Source: Mesorhabditis belari
Lineage: Eukaryota; Nematoda; Chromadorea; Rhabditida; Rhabditidae
Direction: 5' to 3'
Assembly: GCA_958450365.1 (NCBI GenBank)
Contig: CAUEEP010000895.1
Location: 124,001 to 188,000 of the forward strand
Length of the DNA: 64,000 nt
Numbering within the stretch: position 1 is the first letter of the stretch; every line of letters begins with the position of its first letter. The notes under the pieces were generated by a model. That model searched no databases, was not told where the DNA came from, and saw only the letters and a program-made list of their open reading frames with translations. Positions 1-11,366 of this stretch are shown one piece after another. Both the position numbers and the translations under genes were made by a program.

Positions 1-1680
1 TCAATGTTTGACGAATAGTGAGGTGTGGAATGAGAAAGTTTGAGAGCTTAAGGACTGCTGTAACAAGTGAACAGTTCTCTAGTTAACAGCAAGAACTATG
101 GAAACGACAAACAAAACTACCTTTAGTGAATAGAATGACTAAAAGTCAATGGGTTGAGTTTTAAAACAGACTTTTCCAAAGGGGAAACCAGAAGTCAACT
201 GGCTTTGTCATAAATGTCATAGAGAAGCAGAGGTGATCTTTTCTGAAGTAACATTTGATCTGATCAATAGCTAAGAGTCGCTTTAAACCAAAAACAATGA
301 TACTTATACAAAATTGATTACTTTATAACCTTTTACAACTCTTTCCATTCCAATTTTTTTTCTTTCTTATGAAAAAAAAAAAACTTTCACTCAAAACCAC
401 AAAAAGAAAAGGAGAACGATCCCCCTCAATTCGTCGGATGAGCTCGATCGTTTGAGTCAATGTTTGACGAATAGTGAAGTGTGGAATGAGAAAGTTTGAA
501 AGCCAAAGTATTGCTGTAACAAGTGAACAGTTCTCTAGTTTGATTCTACGAAAAACCAGTTAAGATTGACGTCTGTTTTGTCATAAATGTCATAAAGAAG
601 CAGAGAAGCTTTTCTCAACTAGCTTTTCATCTCATCAATAGCTAAGAGTCGCATTTGTTAAAACCAAAAACAATGATACTCATACAAAACTTGATTACTT
701 TATAACCTTTCACAACTCTTTCCATTCCAATTTTCTTCTTTTTTATGAAAAAAAAACAAAATTTTTCACTCAAAAACTCACAAGAAAGAAAGAAAGAAAA
801 AGTGTAAAGATACGATCCTCCCTTCACTTCGTCGGATGAGCTCGATCGTTTGAGTCAATGTTTCACGAATAGTGAGGTGCGGAATGAGAAAGTTTGTAAG
901 CCAAAGTACTGCTGTAACAAGTGAACAATTCTCTAGTTTAATCCAGTCAATGAATCTATGGAAATCGACAAAAAAAAACTACTCTTTAGTGATATAGAAT
1001 GATCTAAAAGTCAATGGGTTGAGTTTTAAAACAGACTTTTCCGTAGGAGAAACCAGAAGTCAACTGGTTTATCATAAATGTCATAAAGAAGCAGAGAAGC
1101 TTTTCTCAACTAGCTTTTCATCTCATCAATAGCTAAGAGTCGCATTTGTTAAAACCAAAAACAATGATAAAAAATACCGACTGGGGCTACCAGTGGTGAA
1201 TTTATCGCATACACGAAATATATCAATCACAATACAATGACACACACAATACTAGGCTATATCTTAACTTAACCCACGTCATGACAGACGGCTCCCTAAC
1301 CCTAAGCTCAATGGGGAACTAAATAGCTTTTTTGGTGGTGAAGGGAAGATGACGATGAAGGAGTGGCGATGACTTTAAAGAACTGGGGCCACAACCACCA
1401 GACTGCCCTCCAGAAAACCTCTCAACCCGAAGGGAAAGGAAATCCGAAGGGGGTGACCATGTCGCATGTGGGGTTCGAACCCTCGACCTTCCGATTAAGA
1501 TAAAAGACACTTAACCAGTCAGCCACACGTGCATTGTATACGTGCATACTTATACAAAACTTGATTACTTTCTAACCTTTCACAACTCTTTCCATTCCGA
1601 TTTTCTTCTTTCTTATGCAAAAAAAAAACAAAACTTTTCACTCAAAAACTCACAAGAAAGAAAGAAAGAAAAAGTGAAAA
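1..1680 (+). repeat. Three tandem ~400-450 bp units, third one interrupted
   Basis: Three units begin at 1, 457 and 855 with the same opening (TCAATGTTTGACGAATAGTG, or one mismatch) and share an interior with CATAAATGTCATAAAGAAGC and a CTTGATTACTTTATAACC block. The third unit is broken after about 1168 and resumes near 1547; the interrupting 378 bp carries a tRNA-like sequence. No coding potential is evident; short reading frames here are AT-rich chance frames. Confidence 0.8.
1459..1532 (-). pseudogene. tRNA-like sequence (degenerate)
   Basis: On the minus strand there is a good B box (GGTTCGAACCC) preceded by a D-arm-like GGCTGACTGGTTAAG. The acceptor and T stems cannot be closed together, so it is not a functional tRNA. 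It lies in the segment that interrupts the third tandem unit. Confidence 0.5.
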
Positions 1681-2059
1681 GAAATGAATCGATTTGTGCA
1701 AGTGAATCCGTTGTTTTCTTCTTATTGCCTCTTTACCAAAAGAAAAGTGGTCAAAGTACAATATCTCTTGATTTTTCTCGATTTTCCCTAATTCTCTTTC
1801 ATTTCTCCTCTCAATTTTAGCCTTTACAATGCCTTTTTGTCACTTTTTTCTCTCTTTTTCTCTCCTTTTCTCTTTTTTCTCTTTTTGTTTCTTCTTTTCC
1901 CCTTCGACCCCAATTATTATCACCCTAACGGCGATGCATTCACTTTTTTTCTTGAGTTTTTCTCACTTTTAAACCGATCTTTGTCATAAATCTCACATTT
2001 TTTAAAGATTAATTGCAAATTTTCAATCATTTTGATCATTTTTTTATTTTGATTTGAGT
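1681..2059. other. No gene seen
   Basis: T-rich sequence with pyrimidine runs (CTCTTTTTCTC) between 1,790 and 1,900. I see no exon with splice signals and no structured repeat. Confidence 0.5.
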
Positions 2060-2346
2060 CTTCCGAGGATTTTCAGGATCGGCGAATCGATTGGCGCTAT
2101 CCATCTGCCAACTAGAGCTCAATTCGAGATCAAAACTTTGGTGTACTTCTAAAATAATAAATAAAGACTTTAAAAGCTGCCATTTCCTCATCATAATAGG
2201 AAAATCTCTTCGCTAAAGTTTCCTAGTTTTTTTTTCGAAAAGTTTAAACCAACTAAACCAACTAAACCAAAGTCTTGATCTCGAATTGAGCTCTAGTTGG
2301 GAGATGGATAGCGCCAATCGATCCGCCGATCCCGAAAATCCTCGGA
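2060..2346. mobile_element. Inverted-repeat (MITE-like) element
   Basis: About 80 bp near 2060-2141 (with GGCGCTATCCATCTGCC and AGCTCAATTCGAGATCAA) returns as its reverse complement near 2265-2346, with about 120 bp between. The arm contains the ATCGATTGGCGCTAT motif that is also found at about 5,343 and 26,113, so it belongs to a dispersed family. Confidence 0.7.
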
Positions 2347-2404
2347 TACAAATTTACAGCTCAATTTCTTTATATACAATTTATAAAGCAAAGAAGAAGC
2401 AAGT

Positions 2405-2640
2405 CCTGCGGTGTTCTTTGTGCGTGTGCACAATCGCTCGCCATCTGGCACCCTCTGCCGATACATAGGGGTTCCTTTTGGGATCCGTCAAGGTGTTGGG
2501 CCGATCGAGCAAAATAAGAATCAAGTCGCTGGCGGGGCGCTCCCTGCCGTCATTCGGCACTAGGTAGCCGCTCGTCGTCTGGCAAACCGCTCCGGGCTGT
2601 TGCTTTGGGCACAAGCTACTTTAGCCCTCAACGCATAGCG
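2405..2640. repeat. Relic of dispersed repeat family
   Basis: Contains TTCTTTGTGCGTGTGCACAA and CGCTCGCCATCTGGCA, the reverse complement of the core in the copies at 5,177 and 25,919. It is diverged and has no reading frame worth calling. Confidence 0.5.
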
Positions 2641-3464
2641 ACTGAGCCAGACTCCCCTTTCTCGTCGTCATTATGCCCAAATTTTTGGGAACAATCTTTG
2701 CCCTAAATTTGGCTAGTCTTTCGGCAACAATTTGGCCGAAAACAATTTGACCGTAAAAGAAGTCGCTGGGAAGCGCTCCTCATCTGCCAAACCGCTCTAA
2801 CTGCTTCCCTTAAGGTGCTTCCCTTTCGGGATCTGCGTTGAAGCGTTTTTGAGAAATTCTACGAATGGTATTGGCAGATTTATGAGGTTTTTGAGTGGAA
2901 ATTTTCGTTCATTGACAGATTTTGAGGGAGAGAGATAAAGAATGCCCGCGAAAAAGCAATGAAATAACGTCATTCTCATTTTGGCTATTATTTTCAAATA
3001 TTTTCAAATCTACCAATATTCTTCTATTGCCTTTTTAAAAAAATTACAGCTTTTTTTGAATCCTTTACAATAAGAATTCTATTAACCATTTCTTTAACTT
3101 TCAATGGTTTTAACTTTTTTAAGTTAAAGTTAATGTTTTTGGGGTGTGAGTACGTTTTAGGAAAGAGTATAAGTAAGTAAAAAAGTTCTCCTTCCTCTTT
3201 TTTGTTTTAAACTTGGTTTCTTGTGTTTTTTCTGTGAAATCGGGTCATTTATTCGGTTTGTCAATTAAAAACTGCGGGACTTTGAACTAAAATTTATTCA
3301 ACATAAAACCATCAATTCATTCCAAATAATTTCCATTTTTATTGACGACTTCTGCCCATTTTACAGGCAATTTGCGGATTCCTCTTTTTGGATTTTGGAT
3401 TAGGATTTTGGTTTGTGTGTGAGACAGGGTGAGACTCAAAAATGGAGGACTGGAGACTCAAAAA
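2641..3464. other. No gene seen
   Basis: AT-rich sequence with a short internal similarity (CAATTTGGCCGAAAACAATTTG) and no supported exon, RNA or clear repeat. Confidence 0.5.
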
Positions 3465-4250
3465 TCGATGAGATGTCCCAGTTTGAGCACTTTCTTCAAA
3501 AGAAACCCATTTTGGTATCAATAGAAAAGTTGTAGAGAATCAAAAATTAGGCTTATAGCCAAATTTCCAAAAAGATACACTTAGTAGTTTCGTTTAAAAT
3601 GCAAGTTTTGTGAAAATTCGTAACATTTGGCATTTCTTGAAAATCAGTTTTTCAATCGTTCTGAAAATTTGGATATAACCTTGATTTTTGATTCTCTACA
3701 ACTTTTCCATTGACACCAAAATGGGTTTCTTTTGAAGGAAGTGCTCAAACCGTCTCATATGACAATAGCCGGCAGTTTTCAATTCACCAACCCAATAGAT
3801 TGAGATTAGCCTTGATTTGAGGAGAAGTCAATGTCCAATTTGAGGATTCGGAGCCGGGAAGACCATTTTGGCGAAGCGAGCGGGAAGGGGGGTTATGTAA
3901 AAGTCCTGGGCCAGATGAAGAGCGACTACGCAACCGCACAAAGGACACAAATGTCCAATTTAAGGATTGAGAGACTCCCAGATTAGTTTGGGCAGGGGAG
4001 AGGGAAGGGGGTTGTGTAAAAGCCCTGGGCCAGACGACGAGCTATTACGCGCCCGCACAAAGAACACACAGAACACCCAAATTTTAAGCGAAACTACTAA
4101 GTGTATCTTTTTGGAAATTTGAATATAAGCTTGATTTTTGATTCTCTACAATTTTTCCATTGACACCAAAATGGATTTCTTTTGAAGAAAGTGCTCAAAC
4201 CGTCTCATATGAAAATAGCCGGCAGTTTTCAATTCACCAACCCAATACCT
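3465..4250. mobile_element. Foldback element with internal duplication
   Basis: The segment 3471-3594 (ending TACACTTAGTAGTTTCG) is the inverse of about 4086-4210. A third partial copy, in the same sense as the right arm, lies at 3667-3792 and shares TTGATTTTTGATTCTCTACA. The middle (3790-4080) holds two direct copies of a CAATGTCCAATTT ... GGGCCAGA ... CGCACAAAG unit. Together they form a foldback with a duplicated core. Confidence 0.7.
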
Positions 4251-4775
4251 GAAACTTATTACAAGTTATATTTAACCAAACTATTTTTAGAGTTTCTCAA
4301 ATTTTTCAAACTAAATTTTTTACCAAAAAAAAAGAAAAACAAATTCCACGAGTATTTTCACGAGTATTCACTCAAAAATTTCAAATTCTAATCATCATTT
4401 CGATCTAACAAAACAACAAAAAACGGAAAAAAGCAAAAAGTTTCAAAACATTTTCTCTCTTTCCTCTTTTTCCTCTTTTCCCTCTTTTCCTCTTTTCTCC
4501 AATCTTTCCACACTTTCAAATATTGACTCACGTGATGAAATTCTACACAAAAGTACAAAAACTTAATGTTTTTGGAAATATTTCTTATTTTTCTTGATAA
4601 ATCTATAGATATTCAACAAAAATAAAGCCATCATAACTGACCGGATAGGAGTCTTCTCTTCTACTAAAAGCTCAAAGATTCAATCCCGAAGCCTAGCAAA
4701 AATTTTTTCTTTTACCCATTATTACGAGTTTTTTTTCTTAACAACATTCAGATAATAGTAATATATAGGCGGTAT
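4251..4775. other. No gene seen
   Basis: AT-rich with a CTCTTTTCC pyrimidine stretch near 4,450-4,500. No supported feature. Confidence 0.4.
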
Positions 4776-5100
4776 ATATAGTAATATATTGGGTTGGGGA
4801 GAGCGCCCAACTTCAAGGGGACAAAAAGGAAACCAGCCAAATGGCAAGGCCGCCCAAAATAAAAAAGATAGCACATTGAATTACTGCAAGCCCACCAGTT
4901 TTTTTTGGTTTTTGGGGTTTTTGGGGGAAGGGGGTTTTTTTTGGGGGGGGGGGGGGTTTTGGTTTTTTTTTTTTTTTGTTTTTTTGGGGGGGTGGGTATA
5001 ACTCTTTTCCCCATTCCAAAGAGATTGGTTGGGGGGGGGGGGGGGGGGGGGTTTGGTTTTTTTTTGTTGGCACTCCCCCAACCCAATATAATAATATATA
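4776..5100. mobile_element. G-run-rich element with terminal inverted repeats
   Basis: About 25 bp at the left end (TATTGGGTTGGGGAGAGCGC) is inverted at the right end (GGCACTCCCCCAACCCAATA), next to TA-rich flanks. The interior (4915-5056) is almost only G and T, with G runs of up to about 20. Run lengths in such sequence are error-prone. Six-frame frames here are composition artefacts. Confidence 0.65.
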
Positions 5101-5176
5101 ATAGGGGCAATTATAGAGCAGCTGAGAATGAAAAATGGCAAAAATGAAGAAAAGGGAAATTTTTAATTTTTCCTTT

Positions 5177-5386
5177 CTCTTTCCAAAAGCCAAGCACCCC
5201 ATACCAGGGCCATTTGCCAGATGACGAGCGATTGTGCACGCGCACAAAGAACACCTCCCACCGCCAGTTTCGACAGGGATCTCGGCGTTGTAAATGGCCC
5301 AAAAAGATATTCAGCTATGAAATTGTACCAACGGGCAGTCCGAATCGATTGGCGCTATTCATTTTGTCAGATCTATCAATTAAAAA
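5177..5386. repeat. Dispersed ~215 bp repeat, copy 1
   Basis: Matches 25,919-26,155 along its whole length. Both have AAGCACCCCATACCAGGGCC, CACAAAGAACACC, ATGGCCCAAAAAGATA and ATTGGCGCTATTCATTTTGT. They differ by substitutions and by one insertion in the second copy. Confidence 0.8.
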
Positions 5387-5931
5387 AAGGCTGCAAAAAG
5401 CAGAAATAAAAAAAAAACGACCATCTAACGAACTTTTTGTTGAGGTGTACTTTTTGCTCAAAAATTTCATAAACGCGATCCATTTGGCGGACTGAATTCC
5501 TCATTATTTATCAAATTTACCATTATTTCTTCATTATTTGAAAGAAAATAAATGAAAAAAATGAAGAATTCAGTGAATGTGAAATGGTTTTTTTTTTAGA
5601 GAAACTAAAACACAAAGTATAGGTCATTTTTCAAAAGAATTCTCTCTGTTTTAGCTTTTGTTTTCGTGTGTGCTTTCTCAATCGCATTTTGAACAGAAAT
5701 CGTTGTCCTTTTCATTTCCCATTTCCCCTATCAGCAACCCTTCCATCATTGCTAGTTTTTTTGCTGACCAAACATTTTTCTTTGTCGAACGACCCAGATT
5801 TTGTGTTCGAAAAACAATCAAAACTTCTTGTTTTTTTTAATTTTAAGAAAATTATTTCGATTTATTATCTAAAGATTTATCTAATTTATTATCATTATCT
5901 AAAGCATTTCATTATCTATTGTGCCTAATAC
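5387..5931. other. No gene seen
   Basis: AT-rich sequence; reading frames near 5,660-5,930 lack splice context or recognisable domains. Confidence 0.4.
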
Positions 5932-6055
5932 GATTTGATTTGATTTGATTTTGATTTGATTTGATTTGATTTGATTTGATTTGATTTTGATTTGGTTTTG
6001 ATTTGATTTTGATTTGATTTTGATTTGATTTTGATTTGGTTTTGATTTGATTTTT
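5932..6055 (+). repeat. (GATTT)n-type microsatellite
   Basis: Repeated TGATT/TTGATTT units with occasional TTTTGA and TTTGGT variants. Confidence 0.9.
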
Positions 6056-6088
6056 GATTCTCCTATTGTCATTGTCCTATTGTGTCCT

Positions 6089-6168
6089 TTCTTTCCTTCC
6101 TTTCTTTCCTTTCTTTCCTTTCTTTCCTTTCTTTCCTTTCTTTCCTTTCTTTCCTTTCTTTCTATCCG
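6089..6168 (+). repeat. CTTTC/CCTTTCTTT microsatellite
   Basis: Pure pyrimidine tract of tandem CTTTCCTTTC-like units. Confidence 0.9.
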
Positions 6169-6554
6169 AGCTTTATTCTTTGTGATGGGGCTCAATTGGC
6201 ACACTTAAATCTCTTCAATGAAAATCATCTTTGACTTCAAAGCAAAGCCATCACTATCTAAGTCTTTTAATCGATTTCAAAAAAACTTTTATTTATGAGC
6301 TTTTTATAGACTTTTTAGGGTTTTTACTATCGAAACTTTCTTTCTAATTTCTTGTTTTCATTGATTCATTAATTCATTAATTCATTAATTCATTTCGATA
6401 GTAAAAACTATCGTTTATTGTTCAAGCTTATAATCTAATTTATTCTATTTTCTTCTAGTTTTAGTCTGTGATTTTCTTTAGTGACAAACAAACAAAATAT
6501 TCGAATTTATGAGATTATTGTCAAAATATTCGAAGAAAAAAAACTTGTTTGTCA

Positions 6555-6636
6555 AGAAGGGATTCGAACCTAGCACTCACGAAAGGCGAGCAGCTTTAGA
6601 GACCAGCACACTATCCACTACACCATGACTGCCACA
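6555..6636 (-). pseudogene. tRNA-like sequence upstream of the first gene
   Basis: The minus strand reads ATGGTGTAGTGGATAGTG (A-box-like) ... GGTTCGAATCC (B box) with a variable-arm-like CTCGCCTTTCGTGAG hairpin. The anticodon stem and acceptor do not pair convincingly, so it is scored as tRNA-derived rather than functional. Confidence 0.5.
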
Positions 6637-6784
6637 GAAGGCCTCCGAATAAACTCGACCTAAAGCCGCATAGCAAAAACTTTTCAACCAAAATCTATTG
6701 AATTGTGATCTAAATTGACGATTTTTTCCAGAAAATTCTTTTCCAATCCCTTTCTTTTCCCTATTATTCAAACTCTCAGCAAAT

Positions 6785-6791
6785 TCCTAGA
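6785..6791 (+). promoter_or_regulatory. Likely spliced-leader trans-splice acceptor
   Basis: A TTCCTAG-type acceptor sits 1-2 nt before the ATG at 6792, typical of nematode SL trans-splicing. No upstream exon is evident. This placement is inferred from sequence context only. Confidence 0.4.
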
Positions 6792-9646
6792 ATGGATTTC
6801 GAGCGTGACTTCCCGCCACTCGGATTGGGCGTCTCTTCTCCGCACTCTTCTCCACCCTCTTCTCTGCCTCTAAATTCCCCTAGCACCATTCATTCACTCG
6901 ATTTCACTGAGGATCTTGATGGAGAAGAGGAGGATTTAATGGGTGAATTGAACGATGGAGACTCGTTGATGTCTCCTTGTTCAATTCCATCACCACTACT
7001 TCAATATCGATCGCCGAGTGAGTACGGAGGACCAGATACGGCTCAATTACTCGAATTTGTCAATAGCCGATTGTCGAGTGTTGAGCAAAACGATTTTGGA
7101 TCGGATATCACGTCAATGGTGTGTGATTTTGAGCTCGAAACGCACGCTTTCTAGTGCACTGTTGTGAGGAAAAGTGGGCCAGAAAGGGCTCCACTTTAGG
7201 CGTCTTGTACGGAGCTCAACGTAGCCCAAAGTCTTTAGGTTACAGTAACTTTCTCAAACTTCTAGTCTTGGGAAACATGGCAAGCGTTACAGTAATCTGT
7301 AGAAATAAGGACTGGATAGCTGGATTACTTGGCTAGATTCACTAGCTAGATTCACTAGCTAGATACACTAGCTAGATTCACTAGCTAGATTCACTAGCTA
7401 GATTCACTAGCTAGATTCACCAGCTAGATTCACTAGCTAGATTCACTCGCTAGATTCAAAAAGATTCACTTAACCCAACTCAGTCAGAAAGCTCAGTTAA
7501 ACAAGTCAGAAAATTGGTATAAAGCAACAGAAAGATTTTCAAGAATGACAAATTCCAGGCATCATCCGAGTCGCGCGAGGGCTCGACCTCACTTTTCTAC
7601 GATGTGATACAGGTAGTGATCAAGTTTTGAACAAGTTTTGAACAAGTTTTGATCAAGATCAAGACAAAGATCATGATCAAGCTGTAGGCCAAGCCAAGCC
7701 AGGGCCAGGTTCAGATCTAGCTTCTAGAAGAGCCAGACAAACAGTAGACCCAGCCAAGCCAGCCAGGATCAAAAGCCAGACCTGCTTTCTGACCTTCTGA
7801 CCTTTTGACCAGGCCTGCCTGGCTCTCCCTGGTTTGGGGTTATTCTAGATCATTTATTTACGTAGACAAATAATCAAGACTATAATTGCAGGCTCAAGTG
7901 GCCTTATGGACTTGCGTGGTTTCTCTTCTCTACTCGTACGCGTGGCGACAACATCGAAAGAAGTTCATCATGAGCATTGTGAGTTCAACACTGTTTAATC
8001 CTATTTTCCTTCAATGCAAACGCTCATTTTCTGGTGCAGTTCTAAAAGGTGGTGTGCCAGGAAGTGTGCCAGAAAGTGTGCGTTTCGGTGAACGCGAAGT
8101 GCTAGCATTTCTAGAAACATTTTTCGTTTATAATCTATTAAATATTTTGGCGTTAAATTACGGTCACAAAAACCGGAGTTTCTATTAATTCTTTTTTTTT
8201 TTCTATTAATTCCTTTTCCAGTTCCTCATCGTGCCCACCGTTTTCACCGCCTCGTGCGTGATCTCGGGTTTATTGACGACAATCGTTGTGCTGGGAAGAC
8301 TTTTCTCCACTCCTTACACTTACACAGATTTCATTAATCTCAAGGATAAGATTTTGCCTGGTTGGTTTTTAAAAAAAACATTTATACACACGAATAATTT
8401 GGTGCAAAAAAAGACAAAGAACAATCCCTAAGTGTAGGGAAGAAAAACCCAACAAAGTGGGAAAAGGAACCAATAATCTAGCTAGCGGAATTGAACTCTT
8501 GACCTCTTGACTAAGATACTCGTAATTTAGCCAGGCTCTTAACCAGTCGGGGTTTCAGTGAAAGCTTTCAATATCCACCTTTTAGCGGATGAAGAGTTGA
8601 TGGGACGAAAGAGGACTTTGTCGGGAGCGTCGACGATCAGTTGGCACAGTGAGGTCAGTGTTGAGGGTACTGTAAAACGTAAAGATCGTACTATAGTACT
8701 GTAGTACTGTGGTACGAGCTTTGCTGTGAGCTGTAATCTAACTGTATGCAATCTGTAACCTAACTAAAGTATTTTAGCCTTAGAAAGTGTTTGTCTGAGT
8801 CTGAATCTGCTTTTTGATTTGATTGTTATCCATTTGATTCCAAAATAGCTTACTTTACTGGAACTAAAGACTAGATCCTAATCTACAGTAACCTTAGCCA
8901 CAGTAATCCACAGTAACCCTAGCTACTTAAGTAGACTTCTATGATAGTGTTGAGGGTACTGGAAAGCGTAAAGATCCTACTGTAGTCCTGTAGTACTGTA
9001 GTCCTGTAGTACTGTAGTCCTGTAGTACTGTAGTCCTGTAGTACTGTAGTACTGTAGTACTGTAGTACTGTAGTACTGTAGTACTGTAGTACTGTAATCT
9101 AACTGTAACTAAAGTATTGCAGCCTTAGAAAGTGTTTGTCTTAGTCTGAATCTGCTTTTTGATTTGATTTTTATCCATTTGATTCCAAAATAGCTTACCT
9201 TACTGGAACTAAAGACTAGCTCTACAGTAACCCTAGCTACAGTAATCTACAGTAACCCTAGCTACAGTAATCCACAGTAACCCTATCTACTTAAGTAGAA
9301 TTCTATGATAGTAAGAATCTAAAAGAACTACTATAGATCTCAGTAGGTTTAAGTTTTTGCTCAAGTAGTGAAGGGGAAAAGGTTGAGGCCAGTTTAAAAG
9401 GTTTAAGAAGAGCTTAAAAGAATCAAAGGATTACTGTAGCTTTGTAAGAGCTTCTATAAGAGCTTCTAAAAGTTCAATCCAACGATTCAATGATTACAGC
9501 AAGATCTGCTGCCACGTCCACTTTGTCGTCGTCACTCGGCGTCAAACGGAAGTGTCAACAATGCTTCAAGGCCACCATCAAGGAAATTATCCTATTGTTA
9601 TAGTCATTTCTCAGCCGAGAATGGTATTGAAGAGAAAACTGAATAA
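6792..9646 (+). CDS. Unrecognised two-pass membrane protein, 5 exons
   Basis: Exons 6792-7118, 7892-7978, 8222-8360, 8586-8653 and 9500-9646 join with consistent phases (0,0,1,0) into 255 codons ending at TAA. I do not recognise the protein. Residues 1-109 are acidic and Ser/Pro-rich with no signal peptide (starting MDFERDFPPLGLG). A first hydrophobic stretch (AQVALWTCVVSLLYSYAW, about 110-127) is followed by the basic RQHRKK. A second (FLIVPTVFTASCVISGLLTT, about 139-165) follows. The tail is polar, Ser- and Arg-rich, with RRHSAS- and RPPSRK-type basophilic sites. This suggests a small membrane protein with both ends in the cytosol. An alternative acceptor at 8558 would add nine in-frame residues to exon 4. 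The donor of exon 1 (ATG/GTGTGT) is the least certain junction. Confidence 0.6.
7325..7460 (+). repeat. CTAGCTAGATTCA minisatellite in intron 1
   Basis: About ten 13-nt units inside the first intron of the 6.8-9.6 kb gene. Confidence 0.9.
8975..9093 (+). repeat. CTGTAGTACTGTAGTCC microsatellite in intron 4
   Basis: Tandem TGTAGTACTGTAGT(A/C)C units. Part of the flanking sequence (AAGTGTTTGTCT...GATTCCAAAATAGCTTAC) occurs twice, at about 8,780-8,855 and 9,127-9,198, so the intron also carries a roughly 350-bp tandem duplication. Confidence 0.85.
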
Positions 9647-9965
9647 TCTAATATTTCTGTACTTTGTGCTCAATTTTCTAAGCGTAACCTTTCACTTTAC
9701 GAGAAAACTAAACAAAATCAGTGCTCCAGAAAGGGTGTGTTTCGAGAATTTCCCCTCTAAAGTACACTTCTACAGTGATCTACTACAGTAATCGACTTCT
9801 AAAGTAATCTACTACAATAAGCGACTTTTAATCGACTTCTAAAGTACTCTAATTCTACAGTAATAGCTACAGGATCACTTAAAGCTTAAAAGCTTGTATT
9901 TATTGTGGTTTTAAAGGCGGAAATCTATCTATTAGATCTTTTTTTTCATTTGTACAATCTCTAGA
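9647..9965. other. 3' flank of first gene, no gene seen
   Basis: Contains repeated CTACAGTAATC/ACTTCTAAAGTA motifs near 9,755-9,860 and no other supported feature. Confidence 0.4.
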
Positions 9966-10107
9966 AACGTGTACCAACAAAATTACGAGAAATTTTTGCT
10001 TTTTTCCTAGAAATTTTTGTTCAATTTTTGCTCAAACACGGGTATATTGTTTAGTTTTTTGAAAATTTTGTGTGAATTTGTGAATAAAATGTTTCTGAGT
10101 GAATCGA
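9966..10107 (+). repeat. Direct repeat, left copy
   Basis: About 140 bp (with TTGCTCAAACACGGGTATAT and GAAAATTTTGTGTGAATTTG) is repeated almost identically at 10,383-10,520. The two copies flank a transposase-like relic. Confidence 0.85.
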
Positions 10108-10128
10108 AAAAACTATTTACTTTACTTG

Positions 10129-10335
10129 TCCTCTTCCAGGCTTGGACTGAAGACGTCCCTCCTCTTTCAATTGCTTTACAATCTTCTGGACGGTTCTCAG
10201 AGCCACCTTGCGGTTCTCAGAGCCACCTTGCGGTTCTCAGAGCCACCTTTGCTTTACAAGCCTTGATACGGTCGATGAGTGCTTCATGCCGCTCGTCGCC
10301 AGCTATGTGATTGCGTTCCGAAGCGCACGTCTTTG
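10129..10335 (-). pseudogene. Transposase-like HTH relic
   Basis: Read on the minus strand, conceptual frames give pieces such as RHEALIDRIKACKAK and RTVQKIVKQLKEEGRLQSKP. This pattern resembles the N-terminal helix-turn-helix of Tc1/mariner-type transposases. A 20-bp block (GGTTCTCAGAGCCACCTTGC and variants) is present three times in tandem at 10,193-10,248 and breaks the frame. It is bracketed by 140-bp direct repeats. The family assignment is tentative, made from motif shape only. Confidence 0.4.
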
Positions 10336-10382
10336 TCATGACCGAGAAAAGTTAAAGTAAAGTAAGTTAGAGCAAAGTCACG

Positions 10383-10520
10383 TGTACCGAGAAATTAATG
10401 AGAAATTTTTGCTTTTTCCTAGAAATTTTTGTTCAATTTTTGCTCAAACACGGGTATATTGTTTAGTTTTTTGAAAATTTTGTGTGAATTTGTGAATAAA
10501 ATATCTCTCAGTGAATTGAA
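10383..10520 (+). repeat. Direct repeat, right copy
   Basis: Near-identical to 9966-10107; see that entry. The two copies with the relic between them span about 555 bp. Confidence 0.85.
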
Positions 10521-10682
10521 AACGATTTACAAATTTGAAAAATAAAATTGTGGAAACAATCCGACCGTATCACCCATTGAAAAGGGAAATCCGGTGTCTG
10601 ACGTCTCCTCACATTACAATTTCCCTCGGCAGAAACCGGTCACTGGCTCATTTGTGAGCAATAACCCGGCTTAAAGCACGAG

Positions 10683-10746
10683 GGGGAGTCGAACCCGGGA
10701 TGCTAGGTGTGGCGAGACGAGCGCGCTAACCACTCGACCAAGAGAG
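10683..10746 (-). pseudogene. tRNA-like sequence
   Basis: Minus strand: TTGGTCGAGTGGTTAGCG (A-box-like D arm) and GGGTTCGACTCCC (B box). The anticodon arm is not convincing. Probably a tRNA-derived relic. Confidence 0.5.
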
Positions 10747-10969
10747 AAATGGGGAGTGGGCGAGATTTTTGGGTTACAGTTTCGCCTTCGCCCTCTTCTC
10801 CGTTCAACGCTTTCAACTCTTTAGTGAGTCAGATTTCGATTGATAATCTATAAAATTATAAAGTAAACTTGAAACCTTGAGTAACCTTGAGTTACTGTTT
10901 TACTAAGTTACTGTATTACTGTATTACTGCATTACTGTATAACTTCATTGATTACTGCAACATTTTGGC

Positions 10970-11115
10970 AAAGTCTCGTCAAAGTCCAGCTTGATTAGGA
11001 TTGGCAAAGTATAGCTTGATTAAGATTGGCAAGTCCAGCTTGATTAGGACTGTCAAAGCCAAAATACAGCTTGATTAAGATTATCAAAGTCAAAGTACAG
11101 CTTGATTAGAATTAT
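10970..11115 (+). repeat. ~35-45-nt minisatellite (CAGCTTGATTAG)
   Basis: Four to five imperfect units of the form AAAGTCCAGCTTGATTAGGA-TTGGC. Confidence 0.8.
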
Positions 11116-11289
11116 CAAACTCATTAAATGTTATAATTCTTCTATTCTATGTAAAATTAAGTATAGCTTTTAGATTTTATGAATAATTCTTGTTTTTTTC
11201 AGCTTAGATTAATATATATATTTTTTTAAAGGGAATGCTCAGAAGTGACTAGCGGTTAAAAGAGACTTCTAGTCTTCCCGAACAACTAG

Positions 11290-11366
11290 CGGGATGGTGT
11301 AGTGGATAGTGGGTTTCGCTATGAAACTTGGCTCACCTTTTGCTCACAGGTTCGATCCCCGTATGT
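11290..11366 (+). pseudogene. tRNA-like sequence
   Basis: ATGGTGTAGTGGATAGTG followed after a variable-arm-like GGCTCACCTTTTGCTCA hairpin by AGGTTCGATCCCC. Resembles the tRNA-like sequence at 6,555 in layout. Pairing of the acceptor stem is poor. Confidence 0.5.

Noticed and set aside
4748..5247. Overlapping Pro/Lys- and Gly/Phe-rich frames
   Set aside because: Produced by G/T runs of an inverted-repeat element; unstable, composition-driven frames.
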